64,000 nucleotides of DNA from Sparassis latifolia (Eukaryota; Basidiomycota; Agaricomycetes; Polyporales; Sparassidaceae): assembly GCA_018466975.1 (NCBI GenBank), contig CM031563.1, positions 2,588,157-2,652,156 of the forward strand, in the 5' to 3' direction. Position 1 is the first letter of the stretch, and each line of letters begins with the position of its first letter. Shown here piece by piece: positions 45,275-56,390 of this stretch. The translations under genes and the position numbers were made by a program. Under the pieces are notes generated by a model. It saw only the letters and a program-made list of their open reading frames with translations. It was not told the DNA's origin and did no database searches.

Positions 45275-47964
45275 ATGGTGTTACACTTGTTGCAAGTCCG
45301 TGCGCCCTTTGGTTACTTGTTGATTTCACCCACTCCCCTCTCAGGTCTCCGATCCGGGCTGGGCATACATCGTGCTCGGTGGTTTCACCGTCGTGGTATG
45401 TGTCGTTATTGCATCGACTTTACGATACGAGTAGATGCGTGGCCCTGAGATCTTGTCTGAGCTTCGTCAGTGCGTCCATGCAAAAGCAGATTCACGGTTG
45501 GCATTATGCCATTCACTCGCTTATATATGCCGCTGCTATGACCTCGCACTAACATCATGGGCTATTCAGTTCAGTCTGGTATCATTGCTTGTCAAAGAGA
45601 AGGCGAGTAATCTATGTTAAGTTACAGATTAGGCTGCGGTCCGATCTAACCTGTCATTTGCATTAGCTGTACATCAATGAAGTCGTCCTCGGTACGGCCT
45701 TTGGCGTGATCATCGGTCCATACGCCTTAGGCATCTTCGACCCGCGATCATGGGGAGCGCATACAAATACCATAACTCTAGAAGTGATGCGTGTTGTCCT
45801 CGCCATGGGACTATTCGCAATTGGGGTCGAGCTGCCGAAGTCGTACATGGCGGACCATGCGAAGGGTTTGCTCATAATGGTTGTGCCTACTATGGCATTT
45901 GGCTGGGTCACTGTCGCTGGTTTGCTTTGTTTCCTATGAACAATTGTAAAACGGAATTCTGATAAGGCTCTGATGTCCTTTAATAGCCATCATTATTGCC
46001 TTATTCCCTCGATTCAACTACATATCCGCGCTCGTCATTTCTGCCTGTCTGACTCCTACCGATCCCATCATTTGCGCTGCCATCGTTGGTATGTGTTTCC
46101 GAATCGTTGCTAAACCCAGAGGTCTGAAACTTTATTAGGTGGCAAATTCGCTTTGAAACACGTCCCCTCTAATTTGCGCCGCATTCTCTCGGCCGAGTCT
46201 GCTGCTAATGATGGTCTTGCTTATCCATTCCTGAGCATCTCAATCTATCTCACGGTCGAATCCTCCGTTCGTGTCGCCGTAGGAAAGTGGTTCCTAGTGG
46301 GCTGGTTGTGTATGCCATTCGTTCTATCACGTATCTACTTATCTGATGTTGGATCTTCGCAGACCAAGTCATACTAGGTGTGGTCCTTGGTGCCTTCCTA
46401 GGAAAGCAAAATGATCGACTACACATAAACTCATGCTGATATTTATCACTCTTCAGGTGCCCTGTTCTGTTACCTGATGAAGCTGTCATCCCGCAAGGGT
46501 TTCATTGATCGCGAATCATATGTTGCCCAGTATCTAGCCTTAACGCTCCTTACCATCGGGATTGCCAGCACCATCGGCAGTGACGACCTCCTAGCGGCAT
46601 TTGCAGCAGGCTTGTCTACATAGTTACTCATCTGTCACGCATACTGACATATGAGAACGTAGGCACTGCCATTAGTTGGGATGGTCACTTCAACGAAGCA
46701 ACAGAAAACGAGTCATTCGCATCCGTGATCGACCTGATCCTCAACTGCGCCTGCTTTGTGTATATCGGAGCGTGGTTGCCCTTCAAATCATTCAACTCCC
46801 CCGAGCTCGGCATCACTCCGTGGCGCCTCGTGGTCTTGTTGATCGTGGTTTTGCTCATTCGTCGTATCCCTCCCCTTCTTCTCCTGTTCAAGTGGATCCC
46901 CGAGATTAATACTTGGCGTGAAGCTCTGTTTTCCGGCCATTTCGGTGCGTCCTGCATTAATGTGTGCATGACTCCCATTCTCATGGTATCATTCAGGACC
47001 TGTAAGTCTGTTCTCTTCTGTCGGCCCCATGAAGCTCAATCTTGTGTAGATGGGTGTCGGAGCGGTGTTCATTTCTACTTTGGCTGTATTAAGATTACCT
47101 GAACCAGAGTCACCACCCCAAGGGCAGGCGCAACTGCTCGCTGCAACTCTACAGACGATTGTCTCGTTCATAGTGCTGGGTTCTATCATCATTCGTACGA
47201 GTTCTTTTTACATCAGCTATCCCATGTTCTTGACGCTGCGTAGATGGTCTATCTATTCCGTTCTTCTCGTTCGGGAAGAGCGTACACTCCCGTACGGTCT
47301 CCATTTCCCGCACATGGACGTCTCGCGGAACCACTGCCCCTGACTGGCTACTCTGGGCACGTCGCACCCCAGTACCTGATCAGTCTAGCACAGACGCGCC
47401 TTCTCACGGCGATCTTGAGCAGGGGACAGAGAGCGCTACTAGGTCGATCGACGGGAAGGCTCATTCTACCGTTATCCACCACGAGACCGCCAGCTTGAAT
47501 ACGACAGTGGTGGAAGATCCCTCAGCGACTGAGGCGGGCGAAGGTATGTCCAAACAATTCCAGGAGGACGCTGCCGCTTCGGCCAGCACTAGCAAGGTGC
47601 GTGTTTGATGCAACTGTGGTTATGGTGCCATAATTTATGCACACTTACCAATTAGGTGGAACGGAAGGACTCCCTCGATGTCGGCGATGCTGCAGGGACA
47701 GGGCTCGTCGAAGCTGTCGAGCCTGATCTACGGCAGAAGGCGGTCCGCTTCCCCTCTGATGACGAGGAAGGACAGAATCCCAGCGCTATGGACGAAGCTG
47801 CTTACGACGACGACGATGAGCCTCAGCCCTCCGAGATGAGCTCGCCTGCCAGTATCAGGACCGTCCGCCCTCAGGCTGAAAGTGACAGCTCCACACCTCA
47901 AGAACGGGAAGTGGCCTCTGGCATGAGGTCTCCGAAATCGGTTCACTTCCCATCCGCTCAATAA
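45275..47964 (+). CDS. NHA1: Na+/H+ antiporter, Nha1/Sod2 type
   Basis: Plasma-membrane cation/proton antiporter that exports Na+, Li+ or K+. It starts MVLHLLQ, spliced to VSDPGWAYIVLGGFTVV, the usual start of the family. Core motifs: EVVLGTAFGVIIGPYALGIF, FAIGVELPKSYM, ACLTPTDPIICAAIVGGKFA, KHVPSNLRRILSAESAANDG with the NDG motif, RKGFIDRESYVAQYLALTLL, IASTIGSDDLLAAFAAG, TAISWDGHFNEATENESFAS, and SGHFGPMGVGAVFISTLAVL. A cytoplasmic tail of about 240 acidic and Ser-rich residues ends KSVHFPSAQ. Two introns have GC donors (45603-45666, 46610-46662), and a 5-nt exon (46997-47001) supplies G-P of HFGPMG. The tail is shorter than in yeast Nha1. All joins keep the frame. Confidence 0.92.
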
Positions 47965-48200
47965 CACTGGCCCGTGGCCCCGCTGGGGCCACAGGGCTCA
48001 TATTCAAGAAGCGCTCACTTCACTGCGCTGCTGCGCGGTGGGTTATGCGAGGACTTGAGTGGGCCGGGGGGCTGTATGACCAGATGCGGAGTATTACGAC
48101 CTGAATTTGTTTATTATCGAAACTTTTGGAACGACTTTCTTGCGATGTGGATGACTGCGTAACATGTAGCACCGGTACTGGAGATATATAGCGGGTAACA

Positions 48201-48440
48201 TCACGGCATAAAGTGCCTGTCGTTGAAACCCACTTTATAGGTGTATCCCAGCCAGAAGCGCATCTGCTTCTCCGAGTAGTATAGAGCAGCGATAAATGGA
48301 TGTACGTTGTAGAAGCACACATGCGAGCGGAAGTCGTGCTTGGGGATTTCTGCTTTCATGAAGATATCAGTCGGCCGGCGACATTCGAATAGCCTTCGTA
48401 GACAAGCCGTGGGGACACGAATTTGGTCCAATACTCGCAA
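48201..48440 (-). pseudogene. Fragment of the F-box-like family
   Basis: RSHVCFYNVHPFIAALYY and SEKQMRFWL match RTHACFYSTHPRIAAIY and EDQDLFWRH of the complete gene at 62396-63579. Only this N-terminal part survives; no following exons with the conserved second block were found downstream. Probably a truncated third copy beside the paralogue at 48817-49964. Confidence 0.55.
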
Positions 48441-48816
48441 TGTACACGATAAGGCGTAGTACCTCAGGGCCTCACGCCTGCCCCAGCTGACCTGGGTGTA
48501 ACAATGCTCCGTGGAGGTGCTGGGCTCCCTTTGGGCGTGCTTGGTACATACAAGGCAGTTGAAGTGGTCAGAGACTTTCAGTGCGAATATTCAATATTCA
48601 GCGCTGCAGCTGTCGACATGCCAGAGGGCACCGCGGATAAAACGACCACGGACTCTGATCAAGTGTGCAGGCCCTTCTAAACATACGAGAAATCGCGACG
48701 TTGAAGCCATAAAGTAGTAGTCCAAACCTATTGAGCCATCATGGATGAGAAGTAGTAAGCATGGTCTTAAGCCAACGTTTCCAACTGAACGAAAGTGTCT
48801 ACCATACCATCCCGCA

Positions 48817-49964
48817 CTAACTTCCGCGTATGTCGATTCTACGGCGACCAATGGCCACCGGAAAATGTATCAACACCGTCCTCGCAGAAATCCTTGAGGT
48901 TGTCGCGTAGAGCGTGACAGAGAAAATAGGCCCATCATCACTATCCTCTTCGAATTCCACCGTGTCCATGGGGCTGCGAGGGATAAGTCGCCATTCAAAT
49001 GAACCGCCGGTCATTCGAACATCACTACGCACAAGGTGGACAATAACCCTCCCAGTGTCTTGAATCTAGAGAAGGCCCTTGCAATACTCCAGTTCGGCAT
49101 CACAGTGGATTCGGAAAAGTATTTAAGCTCTTCACCCAGGAAACTCGCGACATCGGACCTTCAGATCGTCGTCCACGCTAGAATGCGAGTCATGTCACCG
49201 AACACTCATATGAACTATATCCTATGTAGTACTCACCTTTCGATAAGTGCATTCACAACATCCGATATTGTGATCCCGGTAGATCGAAAGATGTCGGGTA
49301 TTTTAACACCAACGAGAGTCCCAAACCGTATCCGCCGGATTGGAGGGAAGATGAAAAAGCTGCGCTCTGCGATAAGATGGCTGCGAAGATCATCGTACGC
49401 CAGCCTGCCGTTCGTCTGGCGGATGTCCGGCTGGATACAGACACGCGATAAGTCCCCCGAAGGTGGGCAGGACAGGATGTTGCTGAAGAGAAATGAATTT
49501 TGAACCATGGTATCAGGCGCTCTCAGGTCTGGATATGCCGTCATTTCTTCGGTGCAATCCGGGTTATATTCCAAACCGTCTTGCATGCACTTCGCTGCAG
49601 GCAAGTCCCATGATCATGTGCAAGTGATGAGAGTTAGAAAGCTTTGCTCACCGTTCTGCTTCAGCAAAGCTCGTCCACAATCTTTTACTTGACAATCACC
49701 ATCAAGAGATATTGCGTTAAATGCGATCTCCTTCCACGACACGGTTTCCGGTGTTTCGAGACCATAGAGGCCCAGTCCCGCGAACCAGCAGGAGCGCTGC
49801 CAGAACAGCTCCTGCTTCTCGGATGACCCGTACAGTGCCGCGATGCGTGGATGTGCTCGATAGAAGCACACGTGCATCATCAAGTCTGAGATCGGGATAC
49901 ACTCTTGGACCATGAGCAGCAGCTCGTCAGAGAACAAGTCGAGGACACCTGCTTCGGAGCCCAT
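48817..49964 (-). pseudogene. F-box-like protein paralogue with one-base deletion
   Basis: Four-exon gene laid out like 62396-63579: exon 1 49964-49652, exon 2 49594-49237 (358 nt, the same length as its paralogue), exon 3 about 49185-49050, exon 4 about 48978-48817. Exon 1 has an F-box-like start (LDLFSDELLLMVQECIPISD) and MHVCFYRAHPRIAALYG. Exon 2 ends RSTGITISDVVNALIER. In exon 3 the frame breaks at about 49156-49160: VDDDLKV is followed one base out of frame by SDVASFLGEELKYFSEST. Exon 4 (MDTVEFEEDSDDGPIFSVTL) resumes correctly. F-box proteins recruit substrates to SCF ubiquitin ligases, but the F-box match is weak and no substrate domain is recognised. Confidence 0.65.
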
Positions 49965-50339
49965 TCGCTGAGATGGTCAATAGGTTGAAGATGTGGGTCA
50001 AGCATGGCTTCGTGATCGGAGCCCATTAAGTACACGCAGCGTGGGGAAGGCCTACTTACATAAATCAATCCCAGATATGTCTCTTACGTGCTCCGCAGCA
50101 GACTGTTGGCGCTGTGCATCCTCGAGTAGATCTTCGGAACTGCAGGATATCGTAATTCTTGATGTAATACGATGGGTGAGTGTTTGAGTCGGCGCCAACC
50201 AGCGTACCTACGTATATTCAGACGTTGTTAGATATGCAGAGCGAAAGACATAAGAAAGAATGATATCCACCGTCCGAGTTTCAGGATCTGTGGTGATCTG
50301 AATATTTGGCGAGAATGTCCAGTAGATAGGAACAGTTCA

Positions 50340-50669
50340 ACACGGAGCTGGATGACTTATATGAGAAGTACGTCGTCGGATGATTCCCACCGGGTCATTC
50401 GCTACGCCAAACAGCGCTGTTCCCATGAGGAACTTGAACGTCTAGAAGAGCGTATACATGTAGTCGGAAGGGACGTTTGGGTTCTGGAGGACAGAGAGCG
50501 CACGCTCAATGACGTCCGAGGGTGCGGTAATGCCAATCCGGTAATAAGTACTAGAAATTACCAAGACGCCTTCGAGTAGGCAGAGCACCGAGGTGCACGA
50601 GTGGTTCGGCAACTTGAGCACGCAGAGTGCGCCAGCCAGGCTTGCACGTGACGGGACGCGATCGGTCAC
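50340..50669 (-). pseudogene. Possible further F-box-like family fragment
   Basis: YYRIGITAPSDVIERALSVL resembles the exon 2-3 boundary of the family (RSTGITISDVVNALIER; RRYGVTVRDVLETINEG). The rest is too eroded to align by eye. Weak call. Confidence 0.3.
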
Positions 50670-50934
50670 TAGTCACCCTTGTCACGCTCACTGCGTCCTC
50701 CGGACAGCCTGAGGCTTCTCTTGCGCTGGCCCTAGTCCCGGATGCTCTAAAACGTTCAACGGTCGACTCTTGCATTCGCACATGTATTCGGACGGTAAAA
50801 AAATATCGCGTGCATATGTACTCGGCGATCTGATTGTCTGGTATATATCACGCCCTGATGCGCCGGCGGCTAATATATTCCTGATGATGCTAACGCCACT
50901 GCTGGCCAATTTCCTCCCTCTGTGATGCTGCGAC

Positions 50935-52511
50935 ATGTCAACTCTAGTCAAAGTCGACTCTGGGAGTGGTGGCTTAGGCGATACCACCCCAGGAATGATT
51001 GACTACTTGGGTTCTTGGTATTTCGACAACACCGCCGGTGTAGAGACGTACGATGAGTCGCTGGCTATCGCAAGATCAGCCGGAGCGGGTGCATCGCTGC
51101 AATTCGTCGGCGAGTTTATCTCCAGAAGTCATCCTGATGAAGTTTGTTCTCACTCTGTCGCACACAGGAACAACTGTGGCTGTATATGGTTCTGTATATC
51201 CGCCGAATGGTTGCACACCACCCGTTTCGACATACAGTGTCGATGGCTCAACACCGGAGACTATCAATGCACCCAGTGTCAACGAGGCCATCAACACTGT
51301 GACCTTCTGGGCGAACACGTACCTCTCGAACGGCACCCATGAGCTGGTCATCAGTGTTACCCAGGCCAGTGCCAATTGCCAGTACATGCTGGATTACATT
51401 TCATACACGATGCTGGACTCTCCTTCCGGCCAGCCATCGTCATCATCATCGTCATCGTCATCGTCATTGTCATTGTCATTGTCACCCTCATTGTCACCCT
51501 CATCACCCTCTCCGTCACCCTCGCCGACCTCATCCACGCCATCCACGCCATCCTCGCCTGCCTCAGTGCAGCCCTCATCGCAGTCACAAGGGAGCTCTGC
51601 GTCATTTCAATTTTCGTCATTGCAATCTTCATCGTCGCAACCCTCGTCTGGGTTATCGCAACCTGCGAGCTCTCACTTGTACACGTCATCTGGGAGTGGA
51701 CAGAACACGACAATAGGCGGTGGACGAACAGCTGGCTCGCTATCTGTGACAGCTACTGGCTCCCAAGGACCGTCCAATAGCGCGGCAGCCAGCGGCACTG
51801 CTGCTGCAGCCGTCTCCCACGGATCGTCGACCCCAATAGGTGCGATTGTTGGGGGTGTTGTAGGTGGGGTAGTAGGGCTTGCGCTTGTGCTCGCAGCTCT
51901 CTTTTTCATGTATAAGCGGAGCAGAGCAGAGGGCCCGGACGAGTACTTCTACAAGACGCCGGCGTTGGGTTATAATGCGCCGGATGGTGATGACGGTACG
52001 CGCGATGATTGCAGTTCGGCCCGCCAGATGCACTAATCTATCTGTCGCAGCACATGCATTGAGTGGGAGAACTGTTGCTGGATCAGGCAGCCAGATGGCT
52101 CAGGCTGAAGGCGGGTCTGCAACCCGCAGAAACTCCCTGCTTGCATGGCAAACCACAGACACGTCCCAGAGTCGCATATCATTACGCTTGCCCGCCCTCG
52201 ATCCGGCGCCGATAACGCCATTCACGAGCGCGGAGCTCGCGTCCGCATCCCTGTCTTCCACCCCCAGAGACGTGCCACCACCCTCCGCAGAGCTCCTGGA
52301 GGGTATACCTCCAGATGATCCTGGCGTTGGCCCTGCGAAACAGGGCAATGAGGTTGCCTCATCTTCGCGAATACCTGACCCGCCCCAGCCACCGGTTGCC
52401 ATGCGGCGGTCGCCTAACATCGACTCGGGCCTCCGATTCTCCCCCGGGGTGGCGCCATCAGACGTGGATGATTCCTTACTGGACTTGCCGCCGATGTACA
52501 CTGCGGACTGA
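50935..52511 (+). CDS. Single-pass membrane protein, paralogue of 28358-30018
   Basis: Exons 50935-51109, 51168-51995 and 52051-52511 give 487 aa. The first intron has a GC donor (GGCGAGT). The ectodomain (about 130 aa) has MIDYLGSWYFDNTAGVETYD, CTPPVSTYSVDGSTPETINA and VTQASANCQYMLDYISY, lining up with the other gene. A Ser/Pro stalk made of TCATCG-type codon runs (51437-51570) follows. Then SSTPIGAIVGGVVGGVVGLA, one membrane helix and KRSR. The cytoplasmic tail is Pro/Ser-rich and ends SDVDDSLLDLPPMYTAD, nearly the same as the SEVDMSLLGAPPMYTPD end of its paralogue. No signal peptide is visible. The PPMY near the end could bind a WW-domain ubiquitin ligase (inference). Function unknown. Confidence 0.87.
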
Positions 52512-52684
52512 GGGACGCACACCGTTGGAGTCGATTCTTCACTCCGTCTTTTCTGGTTGTGGTGGGCTGAACACTGGGCATGGACCACTACCACGTGAAT
52601 TAGCTCTCTCGCGGCTAGATGAGCTGCTAGATGATACGCTGGGTGTTCCTAGGATATCTGAATGCTGATATTGCCCGATGCCCG

Positions 52685-55600
52685 AGGGTTGTGCGTACTA
52701 CGGCTTCGGAGCCCGGTGCCGCTACTTCGCATTTAGTGCTGCTGTTCCTGACTAGATTCACAGGTTCGACTCTTCCTAATAAGATAGTATTCCAAGTAAC
52801 TACGGTATGTCCGCGGTGTGGTGTAGTGGCTTTTGTATGCAACGAGCGAATTCAATAATATGATTACTCCTCTACGCCTATCCTCAATCTAAGACTCTGG
52901 TGCGGCCGCGTGGAAACACTGCCACGCGTCCAGACTATCGACGGAGCCAACACCCTGCGAAAAACTTAGTATACTGATAACTCACGGTAAATTTTCAGAT
53001 AGGAATGCCTACCTGCCAAGTGTTGAAAACTACGGAGAAAGCGGACATCAGTATCAGGCAACACAACGGGCAATGTGGGGAAGAACAAACGCACAGTTCG
53101 AAGGATCGTACTTTTGCTTGATGGAGAGCAACTTCTCATATTTCGAGCCGAAGAACGCTGCAACGGGTAGCACGCGATCCGCACGCATGTTTAGACGGCT
53201 ATCCTGTAATTCGGAGACTGCACGCACCGTTTTGCCAATCGGTTTCATACGCGTCGCCTTCGTTCTGGTACGACGTCGTGATCCCGAGCTTCGTCAGGGG
53301 GCCCGTCGCCGCATGGGTAGCGTCGACGACGGCCTCCATTGTAGCCTCAGTCGCCGCAGAGAACCACACGCTACACGCACGCACGCCACATCACTCAGCC
53401 CATCACGCAAACACCTCGAGCATTAAAGCGCACCTTGCGTAAACCGTATGCCACGTCGCCTCATACAGCCCTGGGTTCGCACCTGTCGCATCCGATTGGC
53501 CCCGCGTCGCTGCGGGCATGTCGCCCAGAATCACAACAGGCACTTCGCCTGGCGTTCCGGCTGCGCCGCCTGTAAGCGGCCCGTTCAGCACTTGATGCCC
53601 TTCCCAGATCGCCTGCGCCACCTGCCCCGAGCTGCTCGAACTGCTCAAGTACGTGTACGGAACCAGGCGCGACGCCATGTGCGAGTTTGTACCATAGATG
53701 TTGAAAGCATCGAAGAGGGGGCCAATCGATTGGATCACTGCGGCTGTGAAGGAGGAGAAGGCGGCATCGGCGGTCGTGTTGGAGTCGATGGTGTAGGTTG
53801 AGTTAGAAAGAACGGCTTCGAAGAAGGGGTAGAGCATGGAGAGCGGGGCGGAATCGGAGGGCCAGTACAGGTTCTGTGAGCACGCGTCAGACATAGAACG
53901 ATGAAAGGTACAGAGTTGGGGCTAACGAGGTAATAACGGGTGGATGAGACGACGCTCGTCATCGCGAGACCGTTTTCATTCCACTCGTTGGCGTACTGCG
54001 CGGTGAGGTTGATCCAGCCGATGGCGAGCTCAGATGCGTTCAGCGAAGGGTCCGGGGTGACTGTCAGGAGCGACGTCGAGACAGTCGTGGGCGGGTGCGC
54101 TGCAAGGGTAACGGAGGCTTTTGCGCAGAGGTGCTTTAGCAGACGGACGCACTATTAGCCTGGAGTTACATACTGACAATCCCGAAGGTCCCTGCGCCGC
54201 CACCGCGGAGCGCCCAGAACAGATCGGAGTTTTGGACTACGTTGATCGTACGGATAGTGCCATCCGCCGTGACAATCTACTCAAGAGTAGTGAATATCAC
54301 CCAAACTGGAGACATTGTTTCAACTCACCTCAACTTGTAACACGTTGTCGGCCTTAGTCGCATGTAATCAGTGCAAGAGTGACGCGCTCGTCCGCATGCT
54401 TGAACTCACCGCAAGTCCATAAGCCGGGGACATTCTATATCAACAATCAGTTGGGACACGCCGCACAGAGAGGATACCACTGCTTACGGGCCGTGGCCTC
54501 CACCCTGCACAAATCCGCCAGCTGCGATATCCAGAAAGTTCAGATCGGATTAAAACTTTCACGCCAGGACGTACGTACCGGCACCGACCGTCAAACAGCC
54601 TCCCAGGACGGCTGAGATGTTGTTCGCTTCAAGGAAGGCATATACTAAAGGGACAATCGACGCGTCAGCAGGAATACTCAGAAGATATCGATGGACATAC
54701 TATTCTCGACTTGCGCACCCGCAGCGATGGTGACCGCAGGAACAGGTGAAGAAGAGGACCCCTGCGGTACGAACGCAGCATCGTACGTGATGGAATTCAT
54801 CGAGTGCGTCCACACTTGCAACGTGGACGGCGCCGCGCTACGCCCCAAAAAATCGTGTCCTGTAGAGCGAAGGTAGTACAAATCCAGAAAACACTTGCAG
54901 AAGGCACGCACCCGTATTCTTCACGATTGTCTTAACCATATTTTGCACCGCCCAGTTGACGACCGCGATAATCTCCTGCGCGTTTGATACCTCAACGCTG
55001 TAGGGCGGGATCGAACCCTGTTCGCATGTCTTGTTGTACATAATCTTGGGATCCAACACGTCCAGACCGCAGCCGTCACCGTAGCCACAAGTCTCCCAAT
55101 TATCCCAGAGAAGCGCCGAGGCGTGGGCTTCGCGCTGCACAGAATTTAGCCACCGACAAAAGCATTACCGAGAAAATTCAGAGCTGTACAAAAGCAACCA
55201 CCTCAGCGCACCACTTCCGGGGTGCAAGCTAGTGCCTAGTGCCGTGAGGGAAACTCCATGGAGAACGCCCAGAGGGCAGAAGGCCCGTGCCCAATCAACG
55301 AGCAGGCTCGGAACCTCATAGGCCTGAACCAAAACCCTCTGAAGACTGACGCACGGAAGCAAAAAGCTAACAAATGCACAATACGGAACAGATACCGCCG
55401 AAGCCAGCGCGGCGAAGACAAGTAGATTGTGTGACCGCAGAACTGGTCATTTTAAAGGAATGAAAGGGTGTGTGACCACATAACTAGTCATTTTAAACAA
55501 TAGAAGAGGAGTGTACGTACAGTGGTGTCAGAGCTGTAGTTGGACAATACAGTCTGGCAGGCACTCTCGTCGAATAGAGGGTCGGAGGCATAGCACACGG

Positions 55601-56350
55601 CGGTCCAAGGTCTCAGGGCAGACAGCTTGCCGCCAACAGAAGAGTTCAGTCCGTTCCACGAAGCGGCGGACGGCCATGAAGGCGAGGAAAGAGTGACATA
55701 ATTCGGAGTGTAAGACGAATCCTCATTCGTCTGTGCGTGGACTCCGAACGCCGCGAACGCTAGCAGGAGGGTCGATACGAGGCTCCGACTGCGAAGCATG
55801 GTGCTGCGAGGTGCAGGCGTGTACGCGGACCAGTGCTGTGATCAGCAAACACCTGGAGTTCAGTATAATTAACATCTGCGGTAGCAACATCAGAGTCAAT
55901 TCAAAGTTATTTCGAGAGGCTCTCGGACGTCCAGAGGGTCCGTGTCTCCCATCAAATTTATTGGTGATATTGGCTGACCGAGCCGGAGCTATTATGCTGC
56001 CCTTCGCCATTAGATGATTCAAGTACACAATACACCACTGACATGCCAATACTTACTAGTACAAGGCAATATGGCGAAGGCTACTCCTAGATTGTACTCC
56101 AAGTAGAAAGAAGTAACAAGCAACTCGAAGCTAAACGCCTCTGACTTACGTAAGGTCTACAAACCACAGATCTAAGATCGGCTACCTTTGCTTCCGCACA
56201 AATGTCAGTGTGATTGGCCTAGTCAAACATGTCGGGTTTATCGCTCAGACGATTTCATCGTTTCAGCGTTGCCATCCGGCGTGGATTACGGCGTGTTGCA
56301 TAACTGCGTGAAACTCCTGGATTTCTCTGGCTTATTTGGCCGGGGCAAAC
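52685..56350. repeat. Segmental tandem duplication, copy A
   Basis: About 3.67 kb containing a BBE-like oxidase gene and both flanks, repeated directly as copy B at about 56391-60000. The gene starts are 3671 bp apart and the stops 3668 bp. Flanking words such as ACTACGGCTTCGGA, ACAGGTTCGACTCTTC and CTCAATCTAAGACTCTGGTG recur at the same offset. Edges are approximate. Confidence 0.85.
53054..55799 (-). CDS. Secreted BBE-like FAD-linked oxidase, copy A
   Basis: Berberine-bridge-enzyme-like flavoprotein (carbohydrate-oxidase AA7 type). The signal peptide is [20 protein letters not shown], cleaved near HAQ. Exon 1 is 55799-55521, joined over a long ~380-nt intron to [20 protein letters not shown] near 55139. 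The FAD domain has [10 protein letters not shown] (His for covalent FAD) and [15 protein letters not shown] (the Cys used for a second flavin bond). [13 protein letters not shown] and [17 protein letters not shown] complete the PCMH fold. The substrate half includes [20 protein letters not shown]. The C-terminal BBE motif is [14 protein letters not shown], then [20 protein letters not shown], ending at the stop 53054. About eight introns. Many N-x-S/T sites fit a secreted glycoprotein. Substrate unknown; oligosaccharide or alcohol oxidation is plausible. Confidence 0.88.
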
Positions 56351-56390
56351 AAGGCTAGACTACTACTACGAGAATCATCTTTCTCGTGGC

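Noticed and set aside
52750..52800. GGTTCGACTCTTC resembling a tRNA T-loop (also near 56430)
   Set aside because: No complementary T stem, no anticodon arm and no acceptor stem can be formed around it; it is simply part of the tandem duplication.
55165..55421. Minus-strand ORFs of 61-65 codons in the long oxidase intron
   Set aside because: Leu/Ser-rich frames with no similarity to BBE proteins, differing between the two gene copies; treated as intron.
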